In this document: piece by piece, positions 41,087 to 53,050 of the stretch
Layout of the letters: each line of letters begins with the position of its first letter
Position numbering within the stretch: the first letter of the stretch is position 1
Assembly: GCA_963210315.1 (NCBI GenBank)
Contig: OY723243.1
Span: forward strand, 1,426,001 to 1,490,000
Direction: 5' to 3'
Source of the DNA: Rhynchopus euleeides
Lineage: Eukaryota > Euglenozoa > Diplonemea > Diplonemida > Diplonemidae
DNA length: 64,000 nucleotides
The notes under the pieces: model-generated
Told to the model about the DNA's origin: nothing
What the model saw: the letters and a program-made list of their open reading frames with translations, nothing else
Databases searched by the model: none
Translations under genes and position numbers: made by a program

Positions 41087-42394
41087 CTGGGGGGGGGCAA
41101 TTAATCGTAAGTAGTCGAATAATCGTAAGGGGGCGATTAATTGTACAACATTTTCTGGGCCATTTATACGTAAATTTGTTTTGAATAATCGTAGGGGTTA
41201 CGATTATTCACTTTTGGCCAAATTTCTGACTTTTCCTCAGAAGATCAAGCAACAGGAACAGCAGGGATCCCACTCAGGCTGTACAAAGTGGAGAATCGGT
41301 CGTCATAGACCAGTGATTGAGTCACCCCACATGTCGGAGCACACATGCCCCGAGTTTAATGGGTGGAAGAGAGTATGGTTTGAGGCCCCCCCGCCCCCAG
41401 GTTCCCTGCCAGTGAGGTGAGCCTGGGGGGGGGGGGCACCAAAATTCTGGGGTGGCCCATACGCAACCTCAGGAAGATGGACACAGTCCAGAAACTGTAC
41501 CCCACAAGGAACAGATGTTCACTACCGTGGCCTCCGGCGGCTGGGGGGCTCCGCCCCCCAGACCCCCCTGTGGACTCTCTTTGCATTCTCTGTACCACCT
41601 CGAAGGGTGCACCCGAGCCAAGCACCCAAGCATGGGAACTAGGCTGGAAACTGATACAGTCATTGAAATAGATCGGGACAGCCAGGGCTCCCAGTCACCG
41701 TCATACGAAGGGACTATGCGAACTGGAGACGGCGCAAGAGCAGGTGCAGCTGTGCTGTATTCTTGAGGGCTCCCGCTACGTCAAAAACCACGCCCTCATC
41801 CAAACGTAAGGACTGAGCCAAGGCGTCAATCCCTTCGGACCTCGTCAGCGCCCCAGGAACACAGGCCCCGTCATCGGTATTCGACGCGTGCCCCGCGCAC
41901 GCCAGCCAACGACGCTCTGGTGCTGGGGATGGGGTCGAGGGGGTGGTGTGGCAGGCAGGGAAGTGCACGGGACCAGAAAAACCATTCGACGGTCGAGCGC
42001 GCACTGGGTGTGGAGGGTACCTAAAAAACGGGTCACAGGGTCCGACATCGGGTGTCGGACCCCACCGTGTGCCCATCTGGATGACTCAAGCGCCTCACAC
42101 CGGGTCCCTCCCCTCCTGGTGGCCCACCGGGGTGCTATGGCCAGTTTCCACCGGTGCTGTTGCTGTGTGCACGGAATGCCGGTGAGACAGGCCGAGAATG
42201 CGACCCACACCCACCCCCACCCCACCAATTGACATTCTGAACAGCAAAACGGGTAAATTTTTGCCAAAAGTGAATAATCGTAACCCCTACGATTATTCAC
42301 CACCGTTGAAAATTTGTAAATTTTGGGACACCCGATTTATACAGACCGCGTCGCTAAATAATCGTAGGGGTTACAATTATTTGACCCCCCCCAG
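41087..42394. mobile_element. 1.3-kb TA-flanked element with long imperfect inverted repeats
   Basis: Ends CTGGGGGGGGGCAATTAATC (left) and TTATTTGACCCCCCCCAG (right), flanked by TA (41085-41086, 42395-42396). The inverted ends extend about 140 bp and each contains a perfect hairpin, AATAATCGTAGGGGTTACGA plus its complement. The interior carries a copy of the GC hairpin module (41512-41570). It also has two separated segments resembling the second LINE's tail (GAGGCCCCCCCGCCCCCAGG near 41382 and CGCCTCACACCGGGTC near 42090). No transposase, so non-autonomous. Confidence 0.7.
41512..41574 (+). repeat. GC hairpin module, copy 1
   Basis: Consensus ACAGATGTTCACTACCGTGG, CCTCCGGCGGCTGGGGGGCT, CCGCCCCCCAGACCCCCCTG. 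The core CTGGGGGGCTCCGCCCCCCAG is a near-perfect 9-bp-stem hairpin. Confidence 0.85.
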
Positions 42395-42914
42395 TAAGGC
42401 TGAAAGCCCACATATGGTCTCCCTGCGACACCTCTTGTGGCAGAGAACGGAGCGTGCCAATTCCTTCCCCCCCTTTCCCCTGGGTTCAGTTTCACAAGGC
42501 GTGCCGTTGTGTCAGCCTTGTGGGTGCCGAAGCCCGTCGTCTCCGGGCGGCTGGGTTTTGGCTGGGAGGTAGCAACGACTATGATGATCTGCGTTGAAGC
42601 ATGCCGTGTATGCAGGGCAACGCGCCTCGGAGTCCCGATTTGGCAGTGCAAAAAAAAATAATGAGATGTGCCTCCCAGGGCTGTTCCTAACTGGGGGGCT
42701 TGTTCCCCACTTTCAGGATTCTGAACTTTTTTTCTAAGAATTTTTGTAAGGGAAAAAAAGTTTTTTTCTAAGAATTTTGTTAGGGGAATTTTTTTCTAAG
42801 GTTGTTTCGCAGAGGAGAAAACTTTTTCTAAGTTTTCCCCAGTCGACAGGGCGCGCACAAGGATGGAAGGGAAGTCTGTCCCCCGTACCGTTCGCCTTGC
42901 TGGCCAACTGGAGA

Positions 42915-42978
42915 GCCAGACGTTCACTACCGTGGCCTCCGGCGGCTGGGGGGCTCCGCCCCCCAGACCCCCCTGTGG
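42915..42978 (+). repeat. GC hairpin module, copy 2
   Basis: Same lead (GTTCACTACCGTGGCC) and core hairpin as copy 1, ending ACCCCCCTGTGG. Lies inside non-autonomous hAT copy 1. Confidence 0.85.
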
Positions 42979-43083
42979 CGTACGTCTCGTACTCAAGCCC
43001 TTCGAATCCCATCAGGTCGGGGTCCAACCACTCCAGTCGCCTCTGAGGACGCAGCCAACTCGCACAGAATCTGTACGCCCACA

Positions 43084-43148
43084 CGAACAGGTGTTCGCTA
43101 CCGTGGCCTCCGGCGGCTGGGGGGCTCCGCCCCCCAGACCCCCCATGT
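43084..43148 (+). repeat. GC hairpin module, copy 3
   Basis: Lead GAACAGGTGTTCGCTACCG, same core, ending ACCCCCCATGTAG. Second copy within the same hAT element, 170 bp from copy 2. Confidence 0.85.
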
Positions 43149-43170
43149 AGCGTGTGCCCGTCCATCTATC

Positions 43171-43320
43171 TCACTTCCCCGGGTACAGTGCAGCGTAGGA
43201 GGTCAGCGCCGCATCCATGAAGCGCTTCTTCGAAGCCTGACTGACATCGGACAGGAGGTCGGGCTTCCCCACCTGGGAGGTACACTTGCCGCGTTCGCGA
43301 CATGCGTGACACGCGACACG
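43171..43320 (-). pseudogene. Possible captured terminal exon in hAT copy 1
   Basis: Minus-strand 49 codons and a stop following a TTTCAGGTAG acceptor-like site. It reads RVACHACRERGKC, then KPDLLSDVSQASKKRFMDAA and ends YAALYPGK. The C-x2-C-x5-C cluster suggests a zinc-binding end of a host or transposase gene. It is identical in both copies of the element. No ATG, so by itself it makes no protein. Confidence 0.35.
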
Positions 43321-43890
43321 CTACCTGAAACGTGAGTGTGCCTTGCTAACACGGGCATTTCAACGGTCTGCCGACGACCGTTCCCCAAACCAGTAAACCA
43401 GCAGTTTTGGAAAATCGGAGAGATCACCCTACTGCGCTGAATATGGTGCGCACCACTGCAAAAATCCCCGGGAGCTTTTGGGCTTTCAGACCTGAAGGGG
43501 CCAGCAGGTGGGTGGCGTCGGGGAGTGGCAGCTTTGTAACTGTCCTCCAGCTGCTGGCATGTCCAGCCCTGCGAGAGTGCCAAGGTGTATTGAGTCCCTG
43601 CGGAGCACAACCCCCGATGAGAACGAGTGCCAGATGATCCTCATTCATTTTCAGCTGTAACGCGCATGAGGGGCACTCTCTGCCGCAAGCATCTCTGGGC
43701 ATCACTCAAGAGCTGTCACATGATGACGCGGAGAGAAATCAGAGACAAAGTCCCGCCTGACGGGCACGCGCCTGGAAACTGTGGGGGGGCGAGCAAAAAA
43801 TCCCTTGTAAAAATTCTTAGAAAAAACCTGGTTCCCCGACCCAAAAAACCTGGAAAAAGGGCTCGTTCCCCGCCCAGGCCTGGTGCCTCC

Positions 43891-45731
43891 CAGCCCACTC
43901 TTTCGGTGGTGCTGTCGAGCACATTCTGGCTGGCTGTCATTTTGTGGCAGTGAACTATATTTACTGATATTCTCCCGCATCATTCCCACACCCCCCCCCC
44001 CCCAATTGCCATCCCGATTTGCATTAACAACTGATGGTGTCTTTTTTTGTCATTTGTTTGTCTCTTTTCGAATTCATCACCCTTCCCCATCCATGCTTTC
44101 TTCTTGGCTCCTTTTGGTGCTGTGACCTCCCCATCCCCCCTTTTCTTTGGGGTGGATGGGTGCTGGCTGCGGCTCTAATTGATTCAACATCGCCACTGTC
44201 CCGTCGTTTGTTATTTTTTCTTTCCTCTCACACAAACTTCCCTCCCACCCCCCTCCCACCCCACAATCATGGCAAATTTACTCCACTCCACTTTCCTCAA
44301 CTAAAATTACCGAGCATCCTTCCCTCCCTTCTCTCCCCCTTGCTTCTCACTCCGCGTCTTTTCCATACGGTGAAAAAAAATATCAAATGACAAAAAAAAT
44401 CAAAAAAAACACCACACCTTTCCGCCACCGTCCACCATATTCCCCCTCACCTGTGCTGTGCCCAATTGCCATCATTTTTTGTGTGCAAATCGTATCCCTT
44501 TGTTCCCCCCCCCCCCACTCCCTCTCCCCCATTCCCCCACCCGACCTATGCGTCTTGTTCACCCGTGGTTTCTTTCCTTTCACCGGCGTTTCCTTGTGGA
44601 TCGCTTTGTTGCCTCCCCCCCCTCCCCCCCCCTCCCCTCCTGTTTGACCTCGTTCGTTTAGTAAACATGAGGGACAAAGAGTGTGGGGTGTGCATCATGC
44701 ACAGACAGAGGGATCCGTCCCGACCCACATGTGGGAGGGGGGGATGGGGGGGGGGGTAGGCTTCTTGCCAATCGAGAGTGAACAAGTGCGCGGTGTAGGC
44801 AAAAAAATGGGTGGGTGATGTGGGTGTTCTTTCTGGCTCTCCCAGACTCCGGTGTGGGTATTTCAGCGGCCGTTCCCCCCGGACTGCTGTTCGATATGCC
44901 AGCTGGGTAACCCAAGATCGTCTCCCAAAGAGCGAAGGAGAGAGAGAGAGAGAAGCATTTTGTGTGGATTATTCTGTGGTGCGGGTTTTCTCGTCACGGG
45001 GATGGCCACACCGGAGGTAGGAGAGAGAGAGAGAGAAAAAGAGAGGGGCGAAACAGTTTTGAACGCAACAATGCGTGCGTTCTGTATTTTTTTTGTTGTT
45101 CGATCCCATCTCCATCTATATAGTGTGGGATAGGGGGGGGGGGGTCAAAGAGTGGTGGCGGATGCTTGAGGCTGTTTTTTATGCCTGCATCTGCATCCCC
45201 CCCTACTATGCCCCCCGCCCCCCCCACCCACAGCCCACAGCCCATTCCACCCAGGCCTCACCATTTCCCCCCAAAGGTCTTGTGGGTTTCGCGTGGATTC
45301 TTCAGGATTTCTTTGAAGGGGACCCTTCACTCCTGCAAAATGACCCCATCCCCCCCCCTTTATGTGAAAGGGGGGGGGACACAAAATACACAAGCCACTA
45401 TAAGAAACCCTTGCTGCGAGCCTTGCCGGCGGCAGACCCCCCCTCCCCCTCCCAATCTCCTTACTCCCCCCCCTCTCTCCCCCCCCCCTTTTTTTCGAAA
45501 AAAACAAACAGGTTTTTCGTACCCCTCTCTTTTGGATGAAAAGGAGCTCAGCGCTCTCTGTGTCTTACCCCTTACCCTTTCTCGATGTTTCTACTTTTCA
45601 GTACCACCCTTCTTCCCTTGCCCCCCCCCCTCCCCCCCCTGCCATCGAGTGACCAGCAGAATGTGATTGTACTCATTCAATCCCCCCCCAAAAACCCCCT
45701 AACCCCCGCCTGTCTCACCGCCCCCCCCCCC
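43891..45731. other. Pyrimidine-rich intergenic region, no gene
   Basis: Long C/T-rich tracts on the + strand (for example 44210-44360, 44500-44640, 45420-45500), GA-repeats at 44938-44953 and 45020-45045, and C-runs up to a final one before 45731. Open frames are Pro/Ser/Leu-rich artefacts of these tracts. Confidence 0.5.
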
Positions 45732-45733
45732 TA

Positions 45734-46881
45734 GGGGGGGTCAAATGCCCCCCCTTTTACGTGGATAAACACGATTTTTCAAAAAACCGGCGCAGAGGCC
45801 CCAAAGCCCCCGTAAACCCTCCAAACCCCCCCAGATCGGTCCGGAAACCCATCGAACCCCACTTTTCCACCATTCCGGGCACCTCAGGTGCCCGAATTGG
45901 GGTACCTAAATTTTGTGCCACCGTTTGGTACCGTACAGTGCCACTGTGTGGGAGGTTGGAAAAGAAAATGCCCCAACACACCACATCTGAGGGTTGCAAT
46001 GCATGTTGCTTGCCAACCACGTCATCCGGTGGGTGTCAGGCGCTATGTAGGTGGCATCAGCCAGGTCTTCGATGTGTTCTGGCTTGTATATGTACCTCCC
46101 TGCCTGCGGCACAGGCACTGCCTTTGTCCCCCACACCAGCCACAGAGAGCGTATTGTACTCGGTCCACGGTTGCTGATTCATTGTGATGCGTTGTATCCT
46201 CGAGTGAACGTCACACACTAGTGGCACCACCACCCGCCATCCGAGAGCTGTATTGACTTTGCGCCCTTCCGTTGCATTCACCTCGCCACGCATATTGCAC
46301 TGTTCAGTATCAGTGCTCTTGGGCCAGGCAAAGTAGACCGCAGCAACTACCAATTCTGCACAATGGGTACCACGACAGCGCACTTCGTGTGTTCCCGGAA
46401 TGTACAGCTCGTGTTGCAACAGTCGTTGTCAACACATCCCGGTTGTGGAGCACTGCTGCACAGGAATCACACGACCATCTGGACTTGTTCCGTACCTACA
46501 GGCAGCCTCCCGGTGCATGGTGACAGGGAGGTACATATACAAGCCAGAACACATCGAAGACCTGGCTGATGCCACCTACATAGCGCCTGACACCCACCGG
46601 ATGACGTGGTTGGCAAGCAACATGCATTGCAACCCTCAGATGTGGTGTGTTGGGGCATTTTCTTTTCCAACCTCCCACACAGTGGCACTGTACGGTACCA
46701 AACGGTGGCACAAAATTTAGGTACCCCAATTCGGGCACCTGAGGTGCCCGGAATGGTGGAAAAGTGGGGTTCGATGGGTTTCCGGACCGATCTGGGGGGG
46801 TTTGGAGGGTTTACGGGGGCTTTGGGGCCTCTGCGCCGGTTTTTTGAAAAATCGTGTTTGTCACCCCCATTTGACCCCCCC
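45734..46881. mobile_element. 1.15-kb element with about 360-bp terminal inverted repeats
   Basis: Arms 45734-46102 and 46524-46881 are inverted copies. They begin GGGGGGGTCAAATG, differ only near the left end (CCCCCCCTTTTACGTGGAT replaces GGGGTGACA) and are flanked by TA (45732-45733, 46882-46883). The unique centre is about 420 bp. The right arm with the centre encodes an open + frame to 46720 (ends SHTVALYGTKRWHKI), and the arms encode its antisense. No transposase is recognised. A second copy runs from 63297 to beyond the window. Confidence 0.75.
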
Positions 46882-49412
46882 TACCCCCCCCCCCCCCCCC
46901 GCCCAGCATCTTGGCACAACAGAGGCTGAGCCCCTTACGAATGTCTCTATGAATTTTCCACATCACTAGCCCCCCCCCCTCCCATGAGCTTTGGTTTTAA
47001 CCCGCGTCAAAATCCTCCCCCCCCCCCTCCTCCCGCATCCCAATAACATGGTATCCCTTCCCCATCTCAGGCAGAGTAATTACAGAGCAATGCGGAGCTG
47101 TTCGGTTGGTGGCTGCGCCTACGAGCGGTGTGTCAGGTGGTTGTAGTGCGTGCAATGTGATCTTTTTCTCCATCATCCAGTTGCCCCTTGAGAGGGCAGT
47201 GCGGTGGATGGGTGGCGTGGGGTAGCACCCTGCCGCTGAAAGATTTCGATCTTCAAGAAGAGCAGCGACTGTGTGTTCCAAGAATATGCGAGTTTTTGGT
47301 ATATTTTTTTTGTATCTCTCTTGTTTGGAGCGGCTCTTCTGGCCTCACGCCTCGGCGTGAGGTCATCAGATGAAGGCCCTCCAGCATGTGCCCCACACAC
47401 CGCTCCCCGTTCTCCTTATAAATCAACAATGACCTCGTTGCCGAGAAGAGTTGTTGTGTAGCATCCCTCGTCCCTGCGTCGGGGGTCAGTTCCCGGACAA
47501 TCATGTTTTTCTTTGCGACAAGCAGAGTTTGTCGTGACGCTTTCGGCTTCTGTCTCTGCGAGTTATGGCTCGGATGCTGTATCTCACTGGGGTTGCTGAT
47601 GTATTCCATGTCCTTATTTCTGGGACGTCTTCGGTCACAATGCGAACGGCATGGTCTTGCCGTCTTGCACAGCCTTCAAAACATGAGAAACTATTTTGAA
47701 CAATGTCCCGAATATTTTTTTCCCTCAACCGCCTTGAATGGCTCCTTTGGGATTAATGTTTGACACATCGCCCGGTGTGTGTTGTCAACCAGATCGATCA
47801 GTTCAGGACATGACCAGACACTGTAAAATGATGCAGTTGTATAGTTGTTTGGCAAACCTGAATGTTCGGATCCTGGACAGGCACTGCAGCCAACAATCGG
47901 AACCATCATTTGTATCCACACTTCATCCGAGATGACCCTTCATTGAAGCTCAAAATCTCGTTCACCATTGCCCGATATGATGTCTTTTCCTCATTGTGTT
48001 GGTAATGCCTATAAGCCATTCTTCTCTCGCTACCAGGCAATTCCCTATCTCTTTCGCACTTTGTACTTACAATGCCGGGGCAGTTTCAATGATTCCCGCA
48101 TCCGATTGTGGGAACCAAGGACAGTCTGGCAGTGGTGCTTTGTGCGAAGAGTGCCTCTTGCACCCTCGTGTTCCTGGTGTTCTGGCCAATGGTCTGTGAT
48201 CTGTGTTTTGTTACTCGAACCGTGCTTCCCCAAGCAGTGTTCGTTGAATATGAACAATCTCTTATGAGCTTACTTCCGCACAACCCTTTCACGCTCTGCC
48301 TCCTTAAGGCTCCGCGCTCAAGTGTGTCAGCGTGGCTACAAAGTAGCCCTCCTTGTGTACTTGATTGCAATTGAACCTCACCCTATAAAAGTTGCTCAGA
48401 GTATGCCAGCAGTATTTCTTCATCGTCTGAGTGGAAACTCAGAAAAACAGTTTTGTCCCTGCTGGTGTTACCGAAGAGTGGCAGTGTATTTCATCGACCA
48501 TTGTTGCCTTGCATGCACGGAGAACAAAGAGCCTGAAGCCCCACAGTAGGGCTATGGCTTGATGCTATTTGAATCGTTTTATTATTCTTTTCCAGCCTTT
48601 GGTCTGTGCAAATCAATGCCCTCAAGCACAGCCACAGGCAGCATGCCCGTTTGATATCTTCTTTGTGATGTACAGACGGGGGTGTGTATGCACCAGACGA
48701 CGACCCAGCGGGGCCACCTCCGCAAGTTCCCGTCAAAACAGCATCTCACCGCCCGTGTGTTGCCGCGTTTGATTCCTGCGAACTCAAAGCTGTTATGATT
48801 GCACTATCTTGTGGGGTTCGGCAGCACCTGCAGCCGGGCGACAACAACGAAGGGATTCGTTTCATTCGACGGGGGTCTTCGCGACGGTGTGTTTTTCGTG
48901 TTTTCCTCCTGTTTCTGGGTAGAAAATCGCCGAATTCTGCCGAAAGCTTGTTATTCGCGAAGACCCTCCAGCAAGAACATTTATAATTGTCGGCCACGTG
49001 ATGCGCAGGCAGCTTATTCAATAGTGCTTCGGGAGAACTCTATTGATTATCCTGCGTGAAGCCTGTTCGGCATGTCGTGTCGTGACCTTGTCCTTTTCCT
49101 GAAGTGTTGCACTCGATGCACGCACTTTGAAATACCCCATCTTAGGAGGGGGTGGGGGCGGGACGAGGCGCACGACGAACAAACAAAACTGTCGTAGATT
49201 GTGCCAACCGCTACACAGATTTACTTTCTCCGTTTCAGTGCACCCCACCCCCCCCCCCCCTTATTCCGACCCCCCTCCTTTGTTTGTTCTCACTTTTCCC
49301 GCACGTGCCCCGCCTTCTCGGCCCCACAACAGCACAGACAAAAAGTCTCTCCCCCAACGCACGGCGAGAGGGCATTCTTTTGCACCCTCCCTTCCCTCTT
49401 CGTCCTGTAAAG

Positions 49413-49585
49413 ATGAAAAGAGGAGTGAATTTTGAATCAAAGAAACGCCGTCCACAATGCATGTCGTGCACAGGCCCGTCGCATTTTGCAGGGCTCTGCT
49501 GGCCGACACAGCCTGCTCTTCGATTTTTTTATATTCTGATGGTCAACCCTTCTGCAGACGCACTGCTGCATTGTGCGTTCCCCCC
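49413..49585 (+). CDS. Possible first exon encoding a CCHC zinc knuckle
   Basis: ATG at 49413 starts MKRGVNFESKKRRPQC and continues into CMSCTGPSHFAGLC, an exact C-x2-C-x4-H-x4-C zinc knuckle, the RNA-binding motif of splicing and gag proteins. The open frame runs to 49688; a GTATGC donor lies at 49586. I could not find an exon that joins in the correct phase, so the gene model is incomplete and this may be chance. Confidence 0.3.
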
Positions 49586-49709
49586 GTATGCAACCACACA
49601 CCTTCCCTCCTATTGCTCTTCGCAATTAGGCCGCATGCCTGCTCTCCTCCCGACTCCAGAGATGCGCTCCGTAATTACTTCTGCCTGACCCCCACCCCAC
49701 CCCAACCCA

Positions 49710-49849
49710 GACCATTGCCGGTGCAAACTACAACCTCCATTCGGACATTGTTAGCTGGGACCGTGCGCCGTGCAACAGCGAACAGAAAGGCGCTGCGCCT
49801 GGCGATGTGTTGGCGAAGGATTTCAAGATGTTCCTTCCAGATCTTGCAG
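49710..49849 (+). CDS. Possible internal exon, unknown protein
   Basis: After an acceptor-like CCAACCCAG, frame 49710 reads TIAGANYNLHSDIVSW, then GDVLAKDFKMFLPDLAG and a possible donor GTGACT. Amino-acid composition is protein-like, in contrast to the surrounding low-complexity sequence, but the phase does not match the 49413 exon. Confidence 0.25.
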
Positions 49850-51707
49850 GCGTGACTGGGTTAAGTTTACCCCCGCCCCCTTTCCCCCCCCCCTCCCCCC
49901 TACCTGCATAACGAGTGAAGGGAGAGCTTCCTTCTACTTCTATTTCAATATCCCCGTCCTCTCTCACTATCTCCCCCCCCCCTCTCTTAAGTGGTTTTTC
50001 TCGTCAAAATGTTCCCAAGAGGGGGGGGGGAGGTAGGCGAAAGGATAAGAGCTCCTGACTCCCTCCTTCCCCGCCACCCCTACCTTCTCCGATCTGAATT
50101 GAATGAACATAAAAAGCAGAAATTCCTCGTGCCACCCCATCACCCCCCCCTCTCAAAAACAGCAAGAAAACCAGAAATGTTCAAATAGTTCAAAAGATGT
50201 AACCGCCCGCTCCCTCCCGGAATTCCCCTCCTCCTCCTCCTCCTCCGCCACCCTGTTCTCCTCAGAAGGTCGCCAGGAAAATGCGTTTCCTCCATCTCCA
50301 TCCCCCTCGCCTCGTCCCCTCTCCTCTTCTGATGAACTTTGTTGCCTCGCACCCTCTCTCCTGGTTATGATGTAATCAGGCAGTGCCGTGCACTGTGTTC
50401 TTTGTGATAACACCATCGAAAAGAACGAGGGCTGTTAGGGACACGGCAAAGAAGTTATCCTTCAAAACCGTTCAACAAACGTAGGGCCTGCTGCGCTCGC
50501 TCCACCAAGCAGGCCAACCTCTTTTCCAGGGTTCATTATGCAGGTGAATCTGCAGTGAAGAATATATGGCCCTGGGTTCTGATCTCGTCACAGATCTCTT
50601 TTTTCTGTTCAGGTCCCCCCCCCTCCCCCCCCCAGACGTGTGGGAGGCTGTTGTGATTTCTGCGATTGCTCGCTCCATGCAGTTGCAGCGGCCTGAACGG
50701 GAGGCGCCAGCGATGCAATCAAGGATAATAATCCCTTCTTTTTAGCGCCAAGGTGCCCGGCTTTTTCCATTCGGCTGATGCCAACGGAAAGCAAAGGGTA
50801 TCATCTGCATGACCCTCTCCCCCCTCCCCTGCCCTGCGGGGTAGATTTGTGATGAGAGCATCGCCGTCCTGCCCAGGAAATACCTCCTCTTCTCGCCCCC
50901 TGCCTATGCATGCCTGCAGACTTTATCATGGTGTGAACATATGCCTGTCACTGTTAACCGACTAAATCCACCCACACCCCTCACAATTCAAGCTAAGTTG
51001 TTCTGTTGTTGCGTCGAGTTTCGAACGATATTTGTTGTTGGCCGTGCTCCTGGCCGTATCACTAACTCGCTTGTTACGTGTTACGTATTCCTTCTGACTT
51101 CCTTCCGAATGAGAATGTAAATTTCTCTGAGCATCTCGATACCCATGCCCCTACAGAGAGTGCGGACCCAACGCTGTGACCACCTGGTATCAGCGCTGTT
51201 CGTGACGCATTGTGGGTCACTTCTCACCTCCATCCCCATTACGTAGATCTCATTTCACACACATCAGTGCAGTTCACAAAACGAAATCATGTTGCGATTC
51301 ATTTGTTCTTTTTTTATCCCGTTTGTTATTCGTCTAGATCCAATGTGCCCACCACAGTTCGTCTGGGCCGTGTTTGACAGGGGATAAGATAGGTCTGGTT
51401 TTCCGGTTTTCAAAACCAGGGTTTCCCGGTTCCCGGTTTTCTGAAAAAAAAAAAAGGCCGGTCTCATTCAGGGCTGTTCCTAACTGGGGGGCTTGTTCCC
51501 CACTTTCAGGATTCTGAACTTTTTTTCTAAGAATTTTTGTAAGGGGAAAAAAAGTTTTTTTCTAAGAATTTTGTTAGGGGAATTTTTTTCTAAGGTTGTT
51601 TCGCAGAGGAAAAAACTTTTTCTAAGTTTTCCCCAGTCGACAGGGCGCGCACAAGGATGGAAGGGAAGTCTGTCCCACGTACCGTTCGCCTTGCTGGCCA
51701 ACTGGAG

Positions 51708-51772
51708 AGCCAGACGTTCACTACCGTGGCCTCCGGCGGCTGGGGGGCTCACGCCCCCCAGACCCCCCTGTG
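51708..51772 (+). repeat. GC hairpin module, copy 4
   Basis: Equivalent to copy 2, with a one-base insertion in the loop (GGGGGGCTCACGCCCCCC). Confidence 0.85.
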
Positions 51773-51881
51773 GTGTACGTCTCGTACTCAAGTCCTTCGA
51801 ATCCCATCAAGTCGGGGTCCAACCACTCCAGTCGCCTCTGAGGACGCAGCCAACTCGCACAGAATCTGTACGCCCACACGA

Positions 51882-51944
51882 ACAGATGTTCGCTACCGTG
51901 GCCTCCGGCGGCTGGGGGGCACCGCCCCCCAGACCCCCGATGTA
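51882..51944 (+). repeat. GC hairpin module, copy 5
   Basis: Equivalent to copy 3, with GGGGGGCACCGCCCCCC in the loop and a final CCCCCGATGTAG. Confidence 0.85.
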
Positions 51945-51965
51945 GCGTGTGCCCGTCCATCTATC

Positions 51966-52115
51966 TCACTTCCCCGGGTACAGTGCAGCGTAGGAGGTCA
52001 GCGCCGCATCCATGAAGCGCTTCTTCGAAGCCTGACTGACATCGGACAGGAGGTCGGGCTTCCCCACCTGGGAGGTACACTTGCCGCGTTCGCGACATGC
52101 GTGACACGCGACACG
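51966..52115 (-). pseudogene. Possible captured terminal exon in hAT copy 2
   Basis: Same 49-codon minus-strand segment as 43171-43320 with the CHACRERGKC cluster and the final YPGK stop. Conservation between copies reflects recent common origin, not proof of function. Confidence 0.35.
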
Positions 52116-53050
52116 CTACCTGAAACGTGAGTGTGCCTTGCTAACACGGGCATTTCAACGGTCTGCCGGCGACCGTTCCCCAAACCAGTAAACCAGCAGT
52201 TTTGGAAAATCGGAGAGATCACCCTACTGCGCTGAATATGGTGCGCACCACTGCAAAAATCCCCGGGAGCTTTTGGGCTTTCAGACCTGAAGGGGCCAGC
52301 AGGTGGGTGGCGTCGGGGAGTGGCAGCTTTGTAACTGTCCTCCAGCTGCTGGCATGTCCAGCCCTGCGCGAGTGCCAAGGTGTATTGAGTCCCTGCGGAG
52401 CACAACCCCCGATGAGAACGAGCGCCAGGTGATCCTCATTCATTTTCAGCTGTAACGCGCATGAGGGGCACTCTCTGCCGCAAGCATCTCTGGGCATCAC
52501 TCGAGAGCTGTCACATGATGACGCGGAGAGAAATCAGAGAAAAGGTCCCGCCTGACGGGCACGCGCCTGGAAACTGTGGGGGGGCGAGCAAAAAATCCCT
52601 TGTAAAAATTCTTAGAAAAAACCTGGTTCCCCGAACCAAAAAACCTGGAAAAAGGGCTCGTTCCCCGCCCAGGCCTGGTCTCATTTTTGGCGTTTTTTTT
52701 GTAACTTTGGGACAGTAAAACAGTCAGAAAAAACGCCAGAAAAAAATAGAAAGTGACCCCATCGTGATCCGCACGGAGCTCAAATAGTCCAAAGAAGGCA
52801 GAGAAGCGGAGAAGAAAAAATGGACCTAGCGGGTGGCCCGGTGGGGCCCGGTGGGTGGTGATGCCCTCGTCATGCAGGTCTCTTCTGTTTTGAAGTTTCG
52901 AGATCCTCCATTGTGTGATGGTCCCGCAGAACTGGCACAGAACCGTCCTCCGTAGGGATCACACCGAGCCTTCACATGTCAGGTGTCTGACTGGTGGCAC
53001 CCACGACACACCCACACCCCCACGCGCCTGCAGGCATACTGTAAGAAGAT

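Larger units (their letters stand above)
42676..43882. mobile_element. Non-autonomous hAT element, copy 1, with 8-bp target duplication
   Basis: Ends CAGGGCTG and CAGGCCTG, inverted with one mismatch. Both sides have a subterminal inverted TTCTAAGAATTTTTGTAAGG. It is flanked by GTGCCTCC at 42668-42675 and 43883-43890, a perfect 8-bp duplication as made by hAT transposases. It contains two copies of the GC hairpin module and a putative terminal exon on the minus strand, and encodes no transposase. About 98% identical to 51469-52677. Confidence 0.9.
46884..51369. other. Intergenic, no firm gene
   Basis: Mostly balanced composition with stops in all frames. C/G-runs at 46890, 47020, 49255, 49885 and 50025. 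A fragment of the OTU LINE tail (GTAGGGCCTGCTGCGCTCGC) is at 50484-50515. Two weak exon candidates near 49.4-49.85 kb are listed separately. Confidence 0.4.
51469..52677. mobile_element. Non-autonomous hAT element, copy 2, nested
   Basis: The same element as 42676-43882, with ends CAGGGCTG/CAGGCCTG. It is flanked by GTCTCATT (51461-51468, 52678-52685), a perfect 8-bp duplication. It is inserted about 90 bp inside the left end of the autonomous hAT. Carries two GC hairpin modules and the minus-strand exon-like segment. Confidence 0.9.
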
